Of a DNA stretch of 64,000 nt, positions 52,176 to 61,988 are shown piece by piece. Position 1 is the stretch's first letter. Every line of letters begins with the position of its first letter. The stretch spans positions 1,364,001 to 1,428,000 of the forward strand of contig JAUCEF010000001.1 of NCBI GenBank assembly GCA_033558025.1. The letters run 5' to 3'. The notes below the pieces were generated by a model. The model made no database searches. It had not been told where the DNA came from and saw only the letters and a program-made list of their open reading frames with translations. A program made the position numbers and the translations under genes. The DNA comes from Phytophthora sp. 'mugwort' (taxonomy: Eukaryota; Oomycota; Peronosporomycetes; Peronosporales; Peronosporaceae).

Positions 52176-53622
52176 GTGTAGCGAGGTCGGTCAAAATATG
52201 CTTAAGACCCGATCCGCTTACCAACTGCGCCCAGACATCGACTAACGGAGGGAGTCCCCGATGATCCGGAGCTAAACTTGGTATCACCTTGTGTACCCAT
52301 CGCTGGGCTGGATCTGCTCTCTTGGGACTCCGAAGGATACAGCGATGTATGTCTTGAACGTCCTGGCGGGACGTGGGGGCGTGGAGCAGCGCGGAAATCT
52401 TCGCTCTGCTGCCGTTATTGATTCCGATCTGAGGTAGCCGACCTTCGATCGGGGGCCTGGACTTGATCCGAGGTCGAGGTTGCCGAGTGGCGTTGTTCCT
52501 TTCCTTCCCTTGAGTTGCTTGCCGCTTCCTTTAGCGGAATCTTGCAAGTTGAGAGTCGAAGAGATCGTCGGCCAAGCACTGAATGCCGATCGATCGAGGT
52601 ATGCGCTTGAGCGGAAGTTCGCTAGCGTGTGGAGGGTCGGCCAATATCCGATTCGCTCACCACGACACTAGATCGGCTACCTTGGGCTGGTCGACACCTT
52701 GGGGGGAGGGGGGGGGGGCAATGTAGTTCCCTTCCCACGGTATTTGAAAACCGCCTACTTCGTTCAATGCAGATTCGATTCGAGTCTGATTGTTGTTTAT
52801 CCTTTTCTGGTCCTATCTTCCCATCCTGAACCCGATCTCGTACCACCTGAATCTCCTGAATCTTGCCCTTCTTCAAACACTCAATACGTACCGTCTTCAC
52901 ACTTGTCCATCCCCGAGGATAATTGCTGATCGAATCTCGATCCGACAGATCGCGGATGTCAGAGCACGTATGCCGATCTGCCAAGACCGATCGGCCCGAT
53001 CTGCCAGATCGCGTCTGTCAGAACCCGATCTGCTCGATCTTCTCCGCAAGGTCGAGCCGATCTGCCCGATCTCGGACGGCGGGGTGTAGGCCGATCTGTG
53101 AACGCCAGATCAGCCCAGTCTTCCGAACCTTGAACGCCGGATCTGCCCGATCTTCCGAACCCGTTATCGATCCGCCCGATCTGGCAGATCCCGTATGTCC
53201 GAACCTGTATGCCGATTTGCTAGAAAGGTGTACCGATCCGATCGAGGGCTGGTCTTGATTGATTGCGGTCTGCTGAATATTCATTAGAGTCGATCCAGGC
53301 CGGCCGCGATGTGTTTTTAACCGATCGGTCTTGATCCATGCCCCTTGACTCCGATCTTGATGTCTGGCGCCGATCCGATCTGAGCCGATCGGGACTAAAT
53401 GTGGTCCGATTCGCATGTCGCCGATCGGTCTTGATCTCCGTCCCTTGCCCGGATCTAGCCTAAGATCGGCCGTGATCGAGGGTCGATCGGGAGTGACTGG
53501 GGTCATATAAAGAGTAGATCGGTCACGCCTGGGTCGCCGTCAAACTCGCTTCCGCCCCCTGTCAGTTGTCCTTTAATTGGTTGCTTCATCCTATCTCGCT
53601 GATCGGCTCGTTGCCGCGGGGT
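52176..53622 (+). repeat. GATC-dense solo LTR (copy B) with 5-bp target duplication
   Basis: The insertion begins GTGTAGCGAGGTCGGTC and ends CGCGGGGT; it is flanked by TTGAG at 52171-52175 and TTGAG at 53623-53627. It splits the DDE_Tnp_4 gene, whose parts join across it (VENRRTIIS to QLLLRVLAAEP). It is an inverted, diverged relative of 26695-28235. It includes a CTTGGTATCACC stretch (about 52277), a poly-G tract (about 52699-52720) and a GATC-rich half (52.93-53.52 kb). No internal coding region is present. Confidence 0.75.
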
Positions 53623-53627
53623 TTGAG

Positions 53628-54102
53628 ATTATTGTTCGACGGTTCTCCACATAAACGACGATTGCTGTAACGCCAAAATCGTGCACAAAACCTACTCGGA
53701 TCCCCAAGTATGAGTCCAGGCTAGCGTCAGCGCGAGACAAAAAACCCGTCGCATCGAGATCTCTGCGTCTGCCATGACGTGTTGAATGTGTGGGTAGACG
53801 TCGCAACGTGCCGTCCTCGGAATACCGCGAATACTAATGATAGAGTGGCTTAAACCCGTCAAGTACGTCGCGAAATGTAGCATGATCAAGCCCACATAGT
53901 GTAACGAGGGATGCGTCGTCTCCGGAGCCAAACAAATAAACCAACGCTGACATCGCGGCGGCTCAAGCGCTACACGTTGAACTCGACGATCTCTTAACCT
54001 TCGGTCATGAAGACTAAGATGGTTGTGATAGTAGTGGCGTTGATTCCGTGAAGCATGATCGATATTGTACTTGAGGAAGACTAGAAGCGCTGATAAGGGC
54101 AT
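53628..54102 (-). pseudogene. DDE_Tnp_4 transposase, N-terminal part
   Basis: Minus strand: ALLVFLKYNIDHASRNQRHY, YHNHLSLHDRRLRDRRVQRV, HPSLHYVGLIMLHF and FCLALTLAWTHTWGSE, then a shift to FVHDFGVTAIVVYVENRRTI. This is the long N-terminal helical region with the HTH-like 'F-G-V-T-x-x-x-V' of oomycete DDE_Tnp_4 transposases. It continues at 52170 after the solo LTR. Confidence 0.65.
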
Positions 54103-54468
54103 TTCGACCGCTGGTGTTGCAGCTCTACAATTTGTCGATCTCGGCGCCCCTGGGAAAGAAGCGCAGGTCGAGGGGTGATGCGAGTTGATCCACCTGCCGG
54201 GTCATTAATTCGCCGACTTTGACGAGGTTCTCCGCGAGGTTGAGAAGAAGACCAGGGGTGGGCAATGGGATTTCAGGGGCATTCGAGAAGATGATGCAGA
54301 GATTTTGGACTATCTATGTGAGAACTCCCCCCTTGAGACTTGATGGTTTTTCTGGATCAACCCTATATATTGAAGTTGCAGCAACTTTAAATCTTCATAT
54401 GTTACTCTAGTAATTAGCAACTTTTCCCGCAACTTCCACGGCATCGCAAGCTCCAGGACGCAGACGTA
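54103..54468. other. Upstream region of the SPRING-like gene
   Basis: Non-coding between the transposase start and the gene. No clear initiator element could be assigned. Confidence 0.4.
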
Positions 54469-55976
54469 ATGCTGCGCGGCGTGAACCGAGCCGACGACGA
54501 GACAGACGACGAGACTTTGGCAGAGCTGATGCGTGAAGGTGAGAGTCGCCTGGCGTCCGCGCAGCTTGCGCGGCAGGTTCGGCTTGCTCGGAACTCGCGC
54601 TGGCGGAAGTTCGTGGTGGCCGTCATGTTCTTGAGCCAAGTTTTCATGGAGCTGAGCCGGCGCGGATTCCAGTGTCTGCAGCGCAACGTGCCGCGCTACG
54701 TCGCGTTCTTGGACCGTTGGCTGGTGCAGTCCATTCGTGTGTCAATGTTCCCAACGAAGAAGATGAACACGTTGCGGCTGCTGCTGGCTCTGGGGTTAGC
54801 CTTCGCGCTGCCGTACATCGTGTTGACAATTGGCCGCATGCGTTTCCCGGTGGGGCGAGGGGCAAAAATGAGGTTCGCATGCTATGGACTTGTCAGAAAG
54901 ACTTAAGAGTATCTTATATTTGCATGAAAGGGGAGCGTTGACGAGGTTATTGCGACGTGTGCAGTGCGGACGAGCTGGACGAAGAAAAAATCCGATCGCA
55001 TATTATTGTGGACAGAATGAACACGCCGGTGTCGGAGCGACGTCAAATGTTCCTTCGCGAAGGAGGTGGCGGACTCAAGCTGGACGAAATTCAGTCAAGA
55101 TGCGAGAATACCGTTCAGGGCGTGAGGATGTTAACAGATTCGATGGGTAAGCGATGGAGAATTATTTACTTACTGATGAAGGAGTGCGTGTGGTTTAGTG
55201 TGGGCTAGTGGGCTGATACTAAGGTGGACGGTTTGTTATCTGTTGTTAATTACTATCAGGTTATGTCTGCACTTGGTCTCAACTGGACAAGGTCAAACTG
55301 GGCTGCTGTAACGAGACCGACGCCAGCCTCCCGCGGATAAAGCAGTACACGTGCGACCGGTGCGATACCAATCCACCGCACTGCTGTGACGTTTTTGAGC
55401 ACTGTGTGTCTTGCTGCATGCATCCCCTCAATGTACGTTCTGAGTTGCAAGGGCGGCCGCAGAGGGCAATTGCTCGTGCTGGCGCTGCACTGCGTTAGCG
55501 GCTACTTGCTCCCCATTTGGCGTAAACCTGGTTGGATTCAGCACTTCCAGGCCTGAGCTGATCTATTTGAACTGTTTTTTTTCGTTTGCTTCCTGCTTGC
55601 TTGCTATCAGTCCGGTATCCGCCGGGACTTCTTGACGCATGCTGACCCGAATCACCCGGTCTACAGCGACCCAGCTAAGATTACAGTTTTCCAGTACTGC
55701 CAATACCGCTGCCGCACTTCATCCGCTAGTGTGCAACACCAAAACTCCTATCGAAGGTGAGTCTTGCCCTGCAGCATGTGTTGAGGTCGGCTGGGCGGCA
55801 TGACGTCTTGGTCAGCTGGGTCATTATTAACAGCGTATGGTTTCGTTGCTTGCTGCCATGTGGGCTGTGCCAGTCATCGCTCGTTTTGCTATGGCATCCA
55901 CCGGCCGCTAAAGGTGCTGCCGACCGTCAACAGCGACGGCCTCCACGACGAATGGTTCGTTCTTGGACAAGCTTAA
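54469..55976 (+). CDS. SPRING/C12orf49-like Golgi membrane protein, five exons
   Basis: Proposed exons: 54469-54872, 54965-55146, 55260-55432, 55611-55756, 55874-55976 (1,008 nt, 335 aa, TAA at 55974). Introns of 92-178 bp start GT and end AG; introns 2-4 have strong donors (GTAAGC, GTACGT, GTGAGT), while intron 1 (GTTCGC donor) is the least certain. The protein has a basic cytosolic N-terminus, one membrane segment (about residues 101-122, MNTLRLLLALGLAFALPYIV) and a Cys-rich lumenal part: SRCENTVQG, GYVCTWSQLDKVKLGCCNET, YTCDRCDTNPPHCCDVFEHC, VSCCMHP, CQYRCRTSSASVQHQNSYR and FCYG. These match, in order, the landmarks of animal SPRING1 (type II membrane protein): GYVC, GCCN, 'Y-x-C-x-x-C', 'CC-x-x-Y/F-E-x-C-V-S-C-C', 'C-R-T-S-S-x-S-V-Q-H-x-N-x-Y-R' and 'C-Y-G'. 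In animals SPRING supports site-1 protease maturation and SREBP signalling. All four splice phases fit, with no lesion, so it is probably functional. Confidence 0.85.
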
Positions 55977-57540
55977 GTAGCAGCTGCAGCTTGGTCTGAT
56001 ACGTGATCTACCTGTGTACATCCGTCTTTCCAATGATGCATAAGCAGGAGCGGCGCATCTCGGGAAGGCGTTCGAGATCACCTCGTGCCGGCGGCGCAGC
56101 TCGATCTGGACCCGTATTACCACGAGTACGAATTGCTGTCGACCGACTGAACGCTGGACAAGCGTTTCGACAAACCGTGCTGGCGTTCTTCAACCAGCTT
56201 ATTCTTATCGCTCCGAAGATCAGAAGATCGTGGATCTCGCTTCAAGATGGCGACGTACCCATCACTTGCGCTCGTCGACATCTTAGCATAGCAGTTGAAG
56301 TTGGTCGTTTGTCTTGGCTCCATATGTATATAATTAGCAAATCCGACGTCAAGTGGCTCCTCCGTAGGTGTACCTATATGTTGACGGTTCTCTCGTCCGA
56401 CGAGTTGTCGGTACTGTATTCCCGTACCTGTCGTGTCTTGAAGGCTTCCTATAAAACACCTTAACCCTCCGCGACACAGGCAGATGCTGTGCGCTAACGG
56501 GCACTCGCGGCGGCGATTGGCATCGCCGGAGACATAGCGCCAGTGGCCATGATGAGCAGCTGGGGTCGTGTCATGCGGTTTAAGAGGTTTAAATTCCGTA
56601 GTAATTGAACCGAATACAATCCTTGGAGACGAGACGGCTATCAGTCTTCAACAAAAAGAACGCAAGGTTGGACCATGCAGAAAACGAGCACTTTGCAACG
56701 AAGCCTATGCATCGCCGTAGTCAGGGATAAACGGTATCAAAGGTCATTTTGACTACACACTCTTATTTTGATAGTACTGGTTTTCACAGTGCGAAGCATC
56801 GTGGGCTTTTGCAGCGCTCATTGTGGACGCATACATAGGCCAAAAGTATCTTGTGTGAACACAGTGTGCGCTTGAAGCTAGCGCACGGCGAGTTCTTGGC
56901 AAAGCAAAGCCCCACGAAGCGCACTGGCGCAAGTCTCTAGGTTGGGTCGTGCTGCCGTCAGTCGTCACCTTCAAAGGTGGCTTATTGTGATATCTCGATC
57001 AAATGCCCCTTGCCGTAGCGGCCATTCCACTTCCCGCTCCCAGCGTGTCACACCCCCTCCATAGAGAAGACAGCTGCAGAAAAATTTGTCGTCGGCATTG
57101 CTTGTCGAAGTTTGTCGATTTTCGCAATCCACCACTCAGCTGCGGTGAAAAGATGCTGCAGTGACAGGACGACTTATCTTAAGCCGCTGGCCAGGGACCG
57201 GCTCCGCTCAGGTTGTCTCGAAAGAGTCAAGCGAGTAAGTGATATTCCACCGGGCTTATCTGGGCGCTCCAAGCCCTAGTTTGAGCAAGAAACTCGGGCT
57301 AACCAGAAACTCATGGTAGGAGCCACCATACTCGCGTCCAGTCAGTGGGCCGTTTCGCAAGTGACTTGACCCAGTATGCTTAACGTAATTTTTGCTAGTT
57401 GACACGGGCGACCAGACATGATACCCCTTCAAAGCGATCAAATTGTAACATGTCTCACGGTATGAAGCCAACAAAGTTTTTCTTATGAGCATCTATTTTC
57501 CCGTCAAATCGCATTGTCTTCTCTCTGCATAAGTCAGAGC
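55977..57540. other. Intergenic region, SPRING-like gene to formin
   Basis: Contains the 3' flank of the SPRING-like gene and scraps of coding-like sequence, for example LFLSLRRSEDRGSRFKMATY near 56200 (plus) and YHVWSPVSTSKNYVKHTGSS near 57400 (minus), without recognisable domains. No repeat or RNA gene supported. Confidence 0.35.
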
Positions 57541-57884
57541 GCGCATCACCTGCACTATCGGCTGCGTTCAAAGGGTGGCATGTGCAAACGAGAAAGTTGC
57601 GTGTTTCTACTAAGCCTCACCACCGAGTTTTCCGCTTTGTGGCTCGCGGCGCGTGTACGGTGAGTACATATTATCCAGCGGCACATCAGGCCCCCCACAC
57701 GACAAAAAACGCGAATCTCGAGAACACCACTGTCTTGTCTGTTGGTCTGTCTGTCTGCCAAGACTGGAGCAATTGCATTGTTTTCCCGTCGTCTGACCGC
57801 TCGATTTGCAGACTCGATTTTGTTCTCACGGCCCCCGCGCGCGCAGTCTCTCTCTCGGAGCGTTCGCGGCCTATTAGGTGAAAA
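57541..57884 (+). promoter_or_regulatory. 5' flank of the formin gene
   Basis: Pyrimidine-rich stretches (TCTGTTGGTCTGTCTGTCTG at about 57735; CTCTCTCTC near 57850) precede the ATG, as is usual for oomycete core promoters and leaders. No definite initiator sequence could be assigned, and the transcription start is unknown. Confidence 0.3.
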
Positions 57885-60800
57885 ATGGCGCCGTCTTTCA
57901 TCTCCATGCTCATGGGTGCCGACAAGCGGCCCCTGCCGGCTACTACAGCAACTGCGTCAACACAGCCCGCAAGTGTCACGTTGCCGCACTTGGTGCGGGG
58001 CCGCTCGGCCCGCGCCGAGGGGCTGCAATTCGGACTGCCCACCATGGGCAGCTTCCAGCGCACGCCCTTTGGTCAGCCACAGGCAGCAATAACCACAGAG
58101 GATAGCACCACGACACATTGGAACGACCGACAAAAGGTTCAGGATTTCTTCCGGCATACAACCTCGTCGACAGGTAACGATGACAACAACCACAGCGACA
58201 GCGCCACCGAAGACGAAAAGGCAGCGCAGCACGACCACAAGGCGATTGATGTCCGGGAACTCGTGTCCAGGAATGTCCCTGATAGTCGAGGCTCTTCCGC
58301 GACGTCCTCCACGTCCTCCGACGACACGCAGCAGGAGGATTTGCACGGCGTAGTACGAGGCCATGGACGATTACAGAGCGCACTGGAGGAGCTACTAGCA
58401 AGACAACAGGCCGAGGAGGAGGAGGGTCAGCCCGATGAAGAGCCCGTGGATAGGACACCTATCAAGAAGAAGGAGCGCAGGAGATACGACTCTTTTGATA
58501 TTTTGGCTGACGTGCGACTCGATGACGAGGACCAGATGGATGACCTCGACTCCATGTACTCCACCCCTGCACGGTCAAGAAACAACAGTGAGGATTTTTT
58601 CGGTGGAGGACTACTGGACATGCTCTCACAGCGGCATATGCCCGTGGGTGTCGACCGACACGCTAGTGTAGCGGATATGCTCGTCAACCGCGTGCTCTCT
58701 ACGCCGAACGAAGTCGTAGATGAGGAGGAGCACGAGTCAGTAGCAAGACCAGGCGAGAGGTCTCGGGAAAGCCCCGAGACCAGCGCACCACAGACACCTC
58801 AGAAGAGCCCCAACATGGATAGGAGCAACATGTTAGCTGAGATGCTTGGGAAGCGAGCTGCGTCGTCAATGGATAGCGACAGCCCGAAGAAGGCCCCTGT
58901 AAACATGAGCAACGCATTGGAGGCCATGCTGGCTAAGCGAGCGTCCCCACCCATGCCGGTACCGAGCGAGGAGACCACCCAAACGCCGAGGGTTAATCCC
59001 TTGGAAGCTATGCTTTCGAAGAGAACTGCGCCATCCACGCCCCCACAAGCGGACGGAGGTGGACACCCATTGGCTGCGATGTTGAAGCAGCGCCAAGCAT
59101 CCGAGACACCTGCTGCAGCGCCAGCTGAGCCCGCATCTTCAGTGCCCGCAGCAGCTGATTGTAACAGCAATTCCAGCAAAGACCAGACGCCACTGAAGGA
59201 TCACCCGACGTATCAGAAGTACTTCAAGATGCTGAAAGTGGGGCTCCCAATTCCTATTGTGAAGCACAAGATGCAGAGCGAGAATGTGGACCCCACTATC
59301 TTGGACCTGGATCCGACCAAGCCTCTACCTGAAGCACCCGTACCCGTCCTCGACGACGAAGCTGAGGCGGCGTACCAGACGCAGCTGAAGGAGTATGAAG
59401 CGAAGCACGGCAAGTACTTGCAGATGGTAAAGGTGGGCTTGCCTCCGGCAGTTGTGGAGCACAAAATGCGCATGGACGGCGTGGACCCTGCCTGGTTACA
59501 GGGACCACCGAAGCGTCCGGAGCCGAAGGCTGCAGCGGTTTCCGACATCATGGAGGATGAAAGAATCGCGCATCGCAAAAAATACCACAAGTATTTCCAG
59601 ATGCTTCGGCTGGGCTTGCCGCGCGGTGCAGTGGAGCAAAAGATGCGGATGGCTGGTCTCGACCCGGCGGAGCTGAACGGTCCTCGTCGGTCTGCGGCTC
59701 CTGCCGAGCAGCCGAAGAAGACGTTGAAACGCAAGGACTCGATCCGCAAGAAGCTGCACTGGGAGGGGAAGAGGCATCGGACGCGCCGTGATAGTCTGTG
59801 GGGTGGCGATGCCGTGGAAGAGGCCAAGGAGCAAGTGCAGATCTCCGAGGAGAGCCGTGCAATACTCGAAAAGTTGTTTGTGAAAGATCTTACCGAGAGC
59901 AAGAAACGGAATGCCTCTACGAAGTCAGAAGGTGCTACTGCCTCCAAGAAAAAGAAGGCGATGGTCCAGCTCATCGATATGAAAAAGTCCCAGAACATTG
60001 CCATCACTCTGGCGCGCGTCAAACTGTCGTTCCCAGAGCTGAAGCGCGAGATTTTGACGATGAACTCGAACGTGCTTTCGCCCTCTCAGGTTCGGTCGCT
60101 CATGGACATGTGGCCGGACCGGAAGGAGATGGAGGCCGTCAATGCCTTTAAGGGCGACATGGCGACCATCGGCACTGCCGAACAGTTTCTCGTCGAAGTA
60201 CGCAGTGTGCCTCGCTTTCAAGAGAAACTGGGTTGTCTACTATTCAAGCAGGAATTTCCCTCGCGAGTGCACGAGCTGCGCGAGTCGTTGGACCTCGTGA
60301 CCCGAGGTGTGTATCAGGTGTGCTCAAGCGCTGAACTACGCCAACTATTTATTTATATTTTGCAGATTGGCAATTTGCTCAACTTTGGGGGCGACGACGA
60401 CCAGCAAGGCGTCGACGCCTTCTCGTTAGGATCTCTGGTCAAGTTTTCGCAGACGAAGGCTTTTGTGGGTGGCATTACCTTTTTGCAGTATGTGGTACAG
60501 TCGATTGAACGCGACGTGCCCCACCTTGCGCACTTCTACAAGGACATCGACCTTATATCCAAGTGTAGCAAGGTGGCGTACGCTTCGCTAGCCTCGGAGA
60601 AGAACGGTCTGGAGAATGGCTTGCAGAAGCTTTTGCGTGAGGCCGAGGCCTCTGTGCCAACTTCGGATACTAGTGACGCTGACAAGGAGACGACGAGGGC
60701 GTACAACGAAGCATTGATGAAGGTTTGTAAGGAGGTGAAGATGGAGTTATATGCTCTTCAGGGTCTGCTGGATAAGCTGAACGCAGCCAAGGCCCACTTT

Positions 60801-61253
60801 CTCGAGTACTTCGAGGAGGAGGACACCGAGGAGGAACTGGATGTGCTGCTTTCGCACATTGCAAACTTCACGAACGAGTACCGCCGCGAGCACAGCAAGT
60901 ACCAGGCTAAGATGAAGAAGGAGATGATGAACCTGTACTCGAAGCTGTCGCCGGCCAAGAACCCGGTGAAGGTGGAACCGCCCATGCAGGAGCCCAAGGC
61001 GCCGCATGGCAAGATGCACCACGGCGTCAAGCTGCCGCAAGGCTATCACAGCCATGGCAAGGCCGCGCACCCCCACCGGACGTCGCTGCCTCCACAGATT
61101 GACCACCCTCAGCCGATTCGTCAGATCCACCACGCGCGGGTTCTTCACCTGGAGATCCCGCAAGACGACGACATGGACGATGTTTCGTCTACTGCGTCGA
61201 TGTCACCCAAGACCAGTGCCGCCCTGTCTGAAGGGTTGCCGTACAGTGTTTAA
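57885..61253 (+). CDS. Formin (FH2 domain) with three CCDC53-like repeats
   Basis: Intact single-exon frame of 1,122 residues; the first ATG follows in-frame non-coding leader. Residues 1-430 are low complexity and contain six related short motifs of the type LEAMLAKR at about 243, 264, 317, 344, 371 and 395. Residues about 440-600 hold three repeats of the form YFKMLKVGLPIPIVKHKMQ...DP, the CCDC53 (WASH subunit 3) motif. FH2 spans about 613-1010: RKKLHWEGKRHRTRRDSLWG (lasso/first block), LIDMKKSQNIAITLARVKLS, LSPSQVRSLMDMWPD, IYILQIGNLLNFGGDD (G-N-x-x-N signature) and a long C-terminal helix. The C-terminus is His/Pro-rich and acidic. There is no poly-proline FH1 and no GBD/FH3 region. Formins nucleate and elongate unbranched actin filaments; without FH1 profilin-actin delivery would need another route. 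ATTTTGCAG at about 60355 resembles a splice acceptor but is part of the coding FH2 core. Confidence 0.9.
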   Translation: MAPSFISMLMGADKRPLPATTATASTQPASVTLPHLVRGRSARAEGLQFGLPTMGSFQRTPFGQPQAAITTEDSTTTHWNDRQKVQDFFRHTTSSTGNDDNNHSDSATEDEKAAQHDHKAIDVRELVSRNVPDSRGSSATSSTSSDDTQQEDLHGVVRGHGRLQSALEELLARQQAEEEEGQPDEEPVDRTPIKKKERRRYDSFDILADVRLDDEDQMDDLDSMYSTPARSRNNSEDFFGGGLLDMLSQRHMPVGVDRHASVADMLVNRVLSTPNEVVDEEEHESVARPGERSRESPETSAPQTPQKSPNMDRSNMLAEMLGKRAASSMDSDSPKKAPVNMSNALEAMLAKRASPPMPVPSEETTQTPRVNPLEAMLSKRTAPSTPPQADGGGHPLAAMLKQRQASETPAAAPAEPASSVPAAADCNSNSSKDQTPLKDHPTYQKYFKMLKVGLPIPIVKHKMQSENVDPTILDLDPTKPLPEAPVPVLDDEAEAAYQTQLKEYEAKHGKYLQMVKVGLPPAVVEHKMRMDGVDPAWLQGPPKRPEPKAAAVSDIMEDERIAHRKKYHKYFQMLRLGLPRGAVEQKMRMAGLDPAELNGPRRSAAPAEQPKKTLKRKDSIRKKLHWEGKRHRTRRDSLWGGDAVEEAKEQVQISEESRAILEKLFVKDLTESKKRNASTKSEGATASKKKKAMVQLIDMKKSQNIAITLARVKLSFPELKREILTMNSNVLSPSQVRSLMDMWPDRKEMEAVNAFKGDMATIGTAEQFLVEVRSVPRFQEKLGCLLFKQEFPSRVHELRESLDLVTRGVYQVCSSAELRQLFIYILQIGNLLNFGGDDDQQGVDAFSLGSLVKFSQTKAFVGGITFLQYVVQSIERDVPHLAHFYKDIDLISKCSKVAYASLASEKNGLENGLQKLLREAEASVPTSDTSDADKETTRAYNEALMKVCKEVKMELYALQGLLDKLNAAKAHFLEYFEEEDTEEELDVLLSHIANFTNEYRREHSKYQAKMKKEMMNLYSKLSPAKNPVKVEPPMQEPKAPHGKMHHGVKLPQGYHSHGKAAHPHRTSLPPQIDHPQPIRQIHHARVLHLEIPQDDDMDDVSSTASMSPKTSAALSEGLPYSV

Positions 61254-61988
61254 AATGTGCGTGTGCTATAAGCTTCGCTCGTTGCAGAGCTATCTTAGGA
61301 TATGTAAATACTGTCAGTATCGTTAACCACACACAAAATGCAAGTACTATGAGCTCCACTGTACTCCCCGATGGTTGCTATTATAGAAGATTTGGATTGG
61401 CAAGAACGAATGCAATGCAGCTTGGTCACAGCATTACTGGGTAAGACATCGCGATCGAGCGCGTCTTTGGCGAGGTCACCAGTTGCTTGAAGGGGCTTTC
61501 CATCAAGTACATTAGACCACAAATCCCGGCCTTCTTAGCAACGATTTCGTTGACTTGCATGGCTGCTGTTAATGACGTAACGGGATAGAGAGTCAAGACG
61601 CCCCTAGCCAGAAATCCTGGTGAGTTTGTGATGTCGTCGAGCTACGAGGCAATCCTCATACAAACTTCATAATTCAGTACATTGATTCATTGATTCACCA
61701 TGCGTTTAAATACTTGACTTCACGGATACAATGGGGGGTTGACGTAGACTACTAGACTGTTTGGCACGACGCCGATGAATACAAGCTGGAAACATAGAAA
61801 CAAATAGACCCGAGCGATAGACGACAGCTCGGGCTGTCCAGCGTCGACTCTTCTTCCTCGTCCTTCCCCTCCTCATCTTCCTTTGAATGAGGGATGACGT
61901 TTCACGCAGTGTTTGTAGAGAGAGAAGGACGGAAAACTGGAGTCGATCAGGAAACGGAAGGATCGGGACGAGACGACCTATGTGGTCT
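61254..61988. other. Convergent intergenic region with a transposase-like scrap
   Basis: The 3' flanks of two convergent genes. The plus strand at about 61453-61588 reads DIAIERVFGEVTSCLKGLSI and PQIPAFLATISLTCMAAVND between stops, reminiscent of the end of a DDE transposase ('V-E-R-x-F-G'). Nothing else supported. Confidence 0.35.

Noticed and set aside
58139..60221. Long minus-strand frames opposite the formin gene (up to 269 codons)
   Set aside because: Codon-pattern shadows of the plus-strand gene; composition is Ser/Arg-rich with no motif.
60350..60370. Intron acceptor-like ATTTTGCAG in the formin gene
   Set aside because: The surrounding reading is conserved FH2 core, including the GNxxN motif, so the bases are coding.
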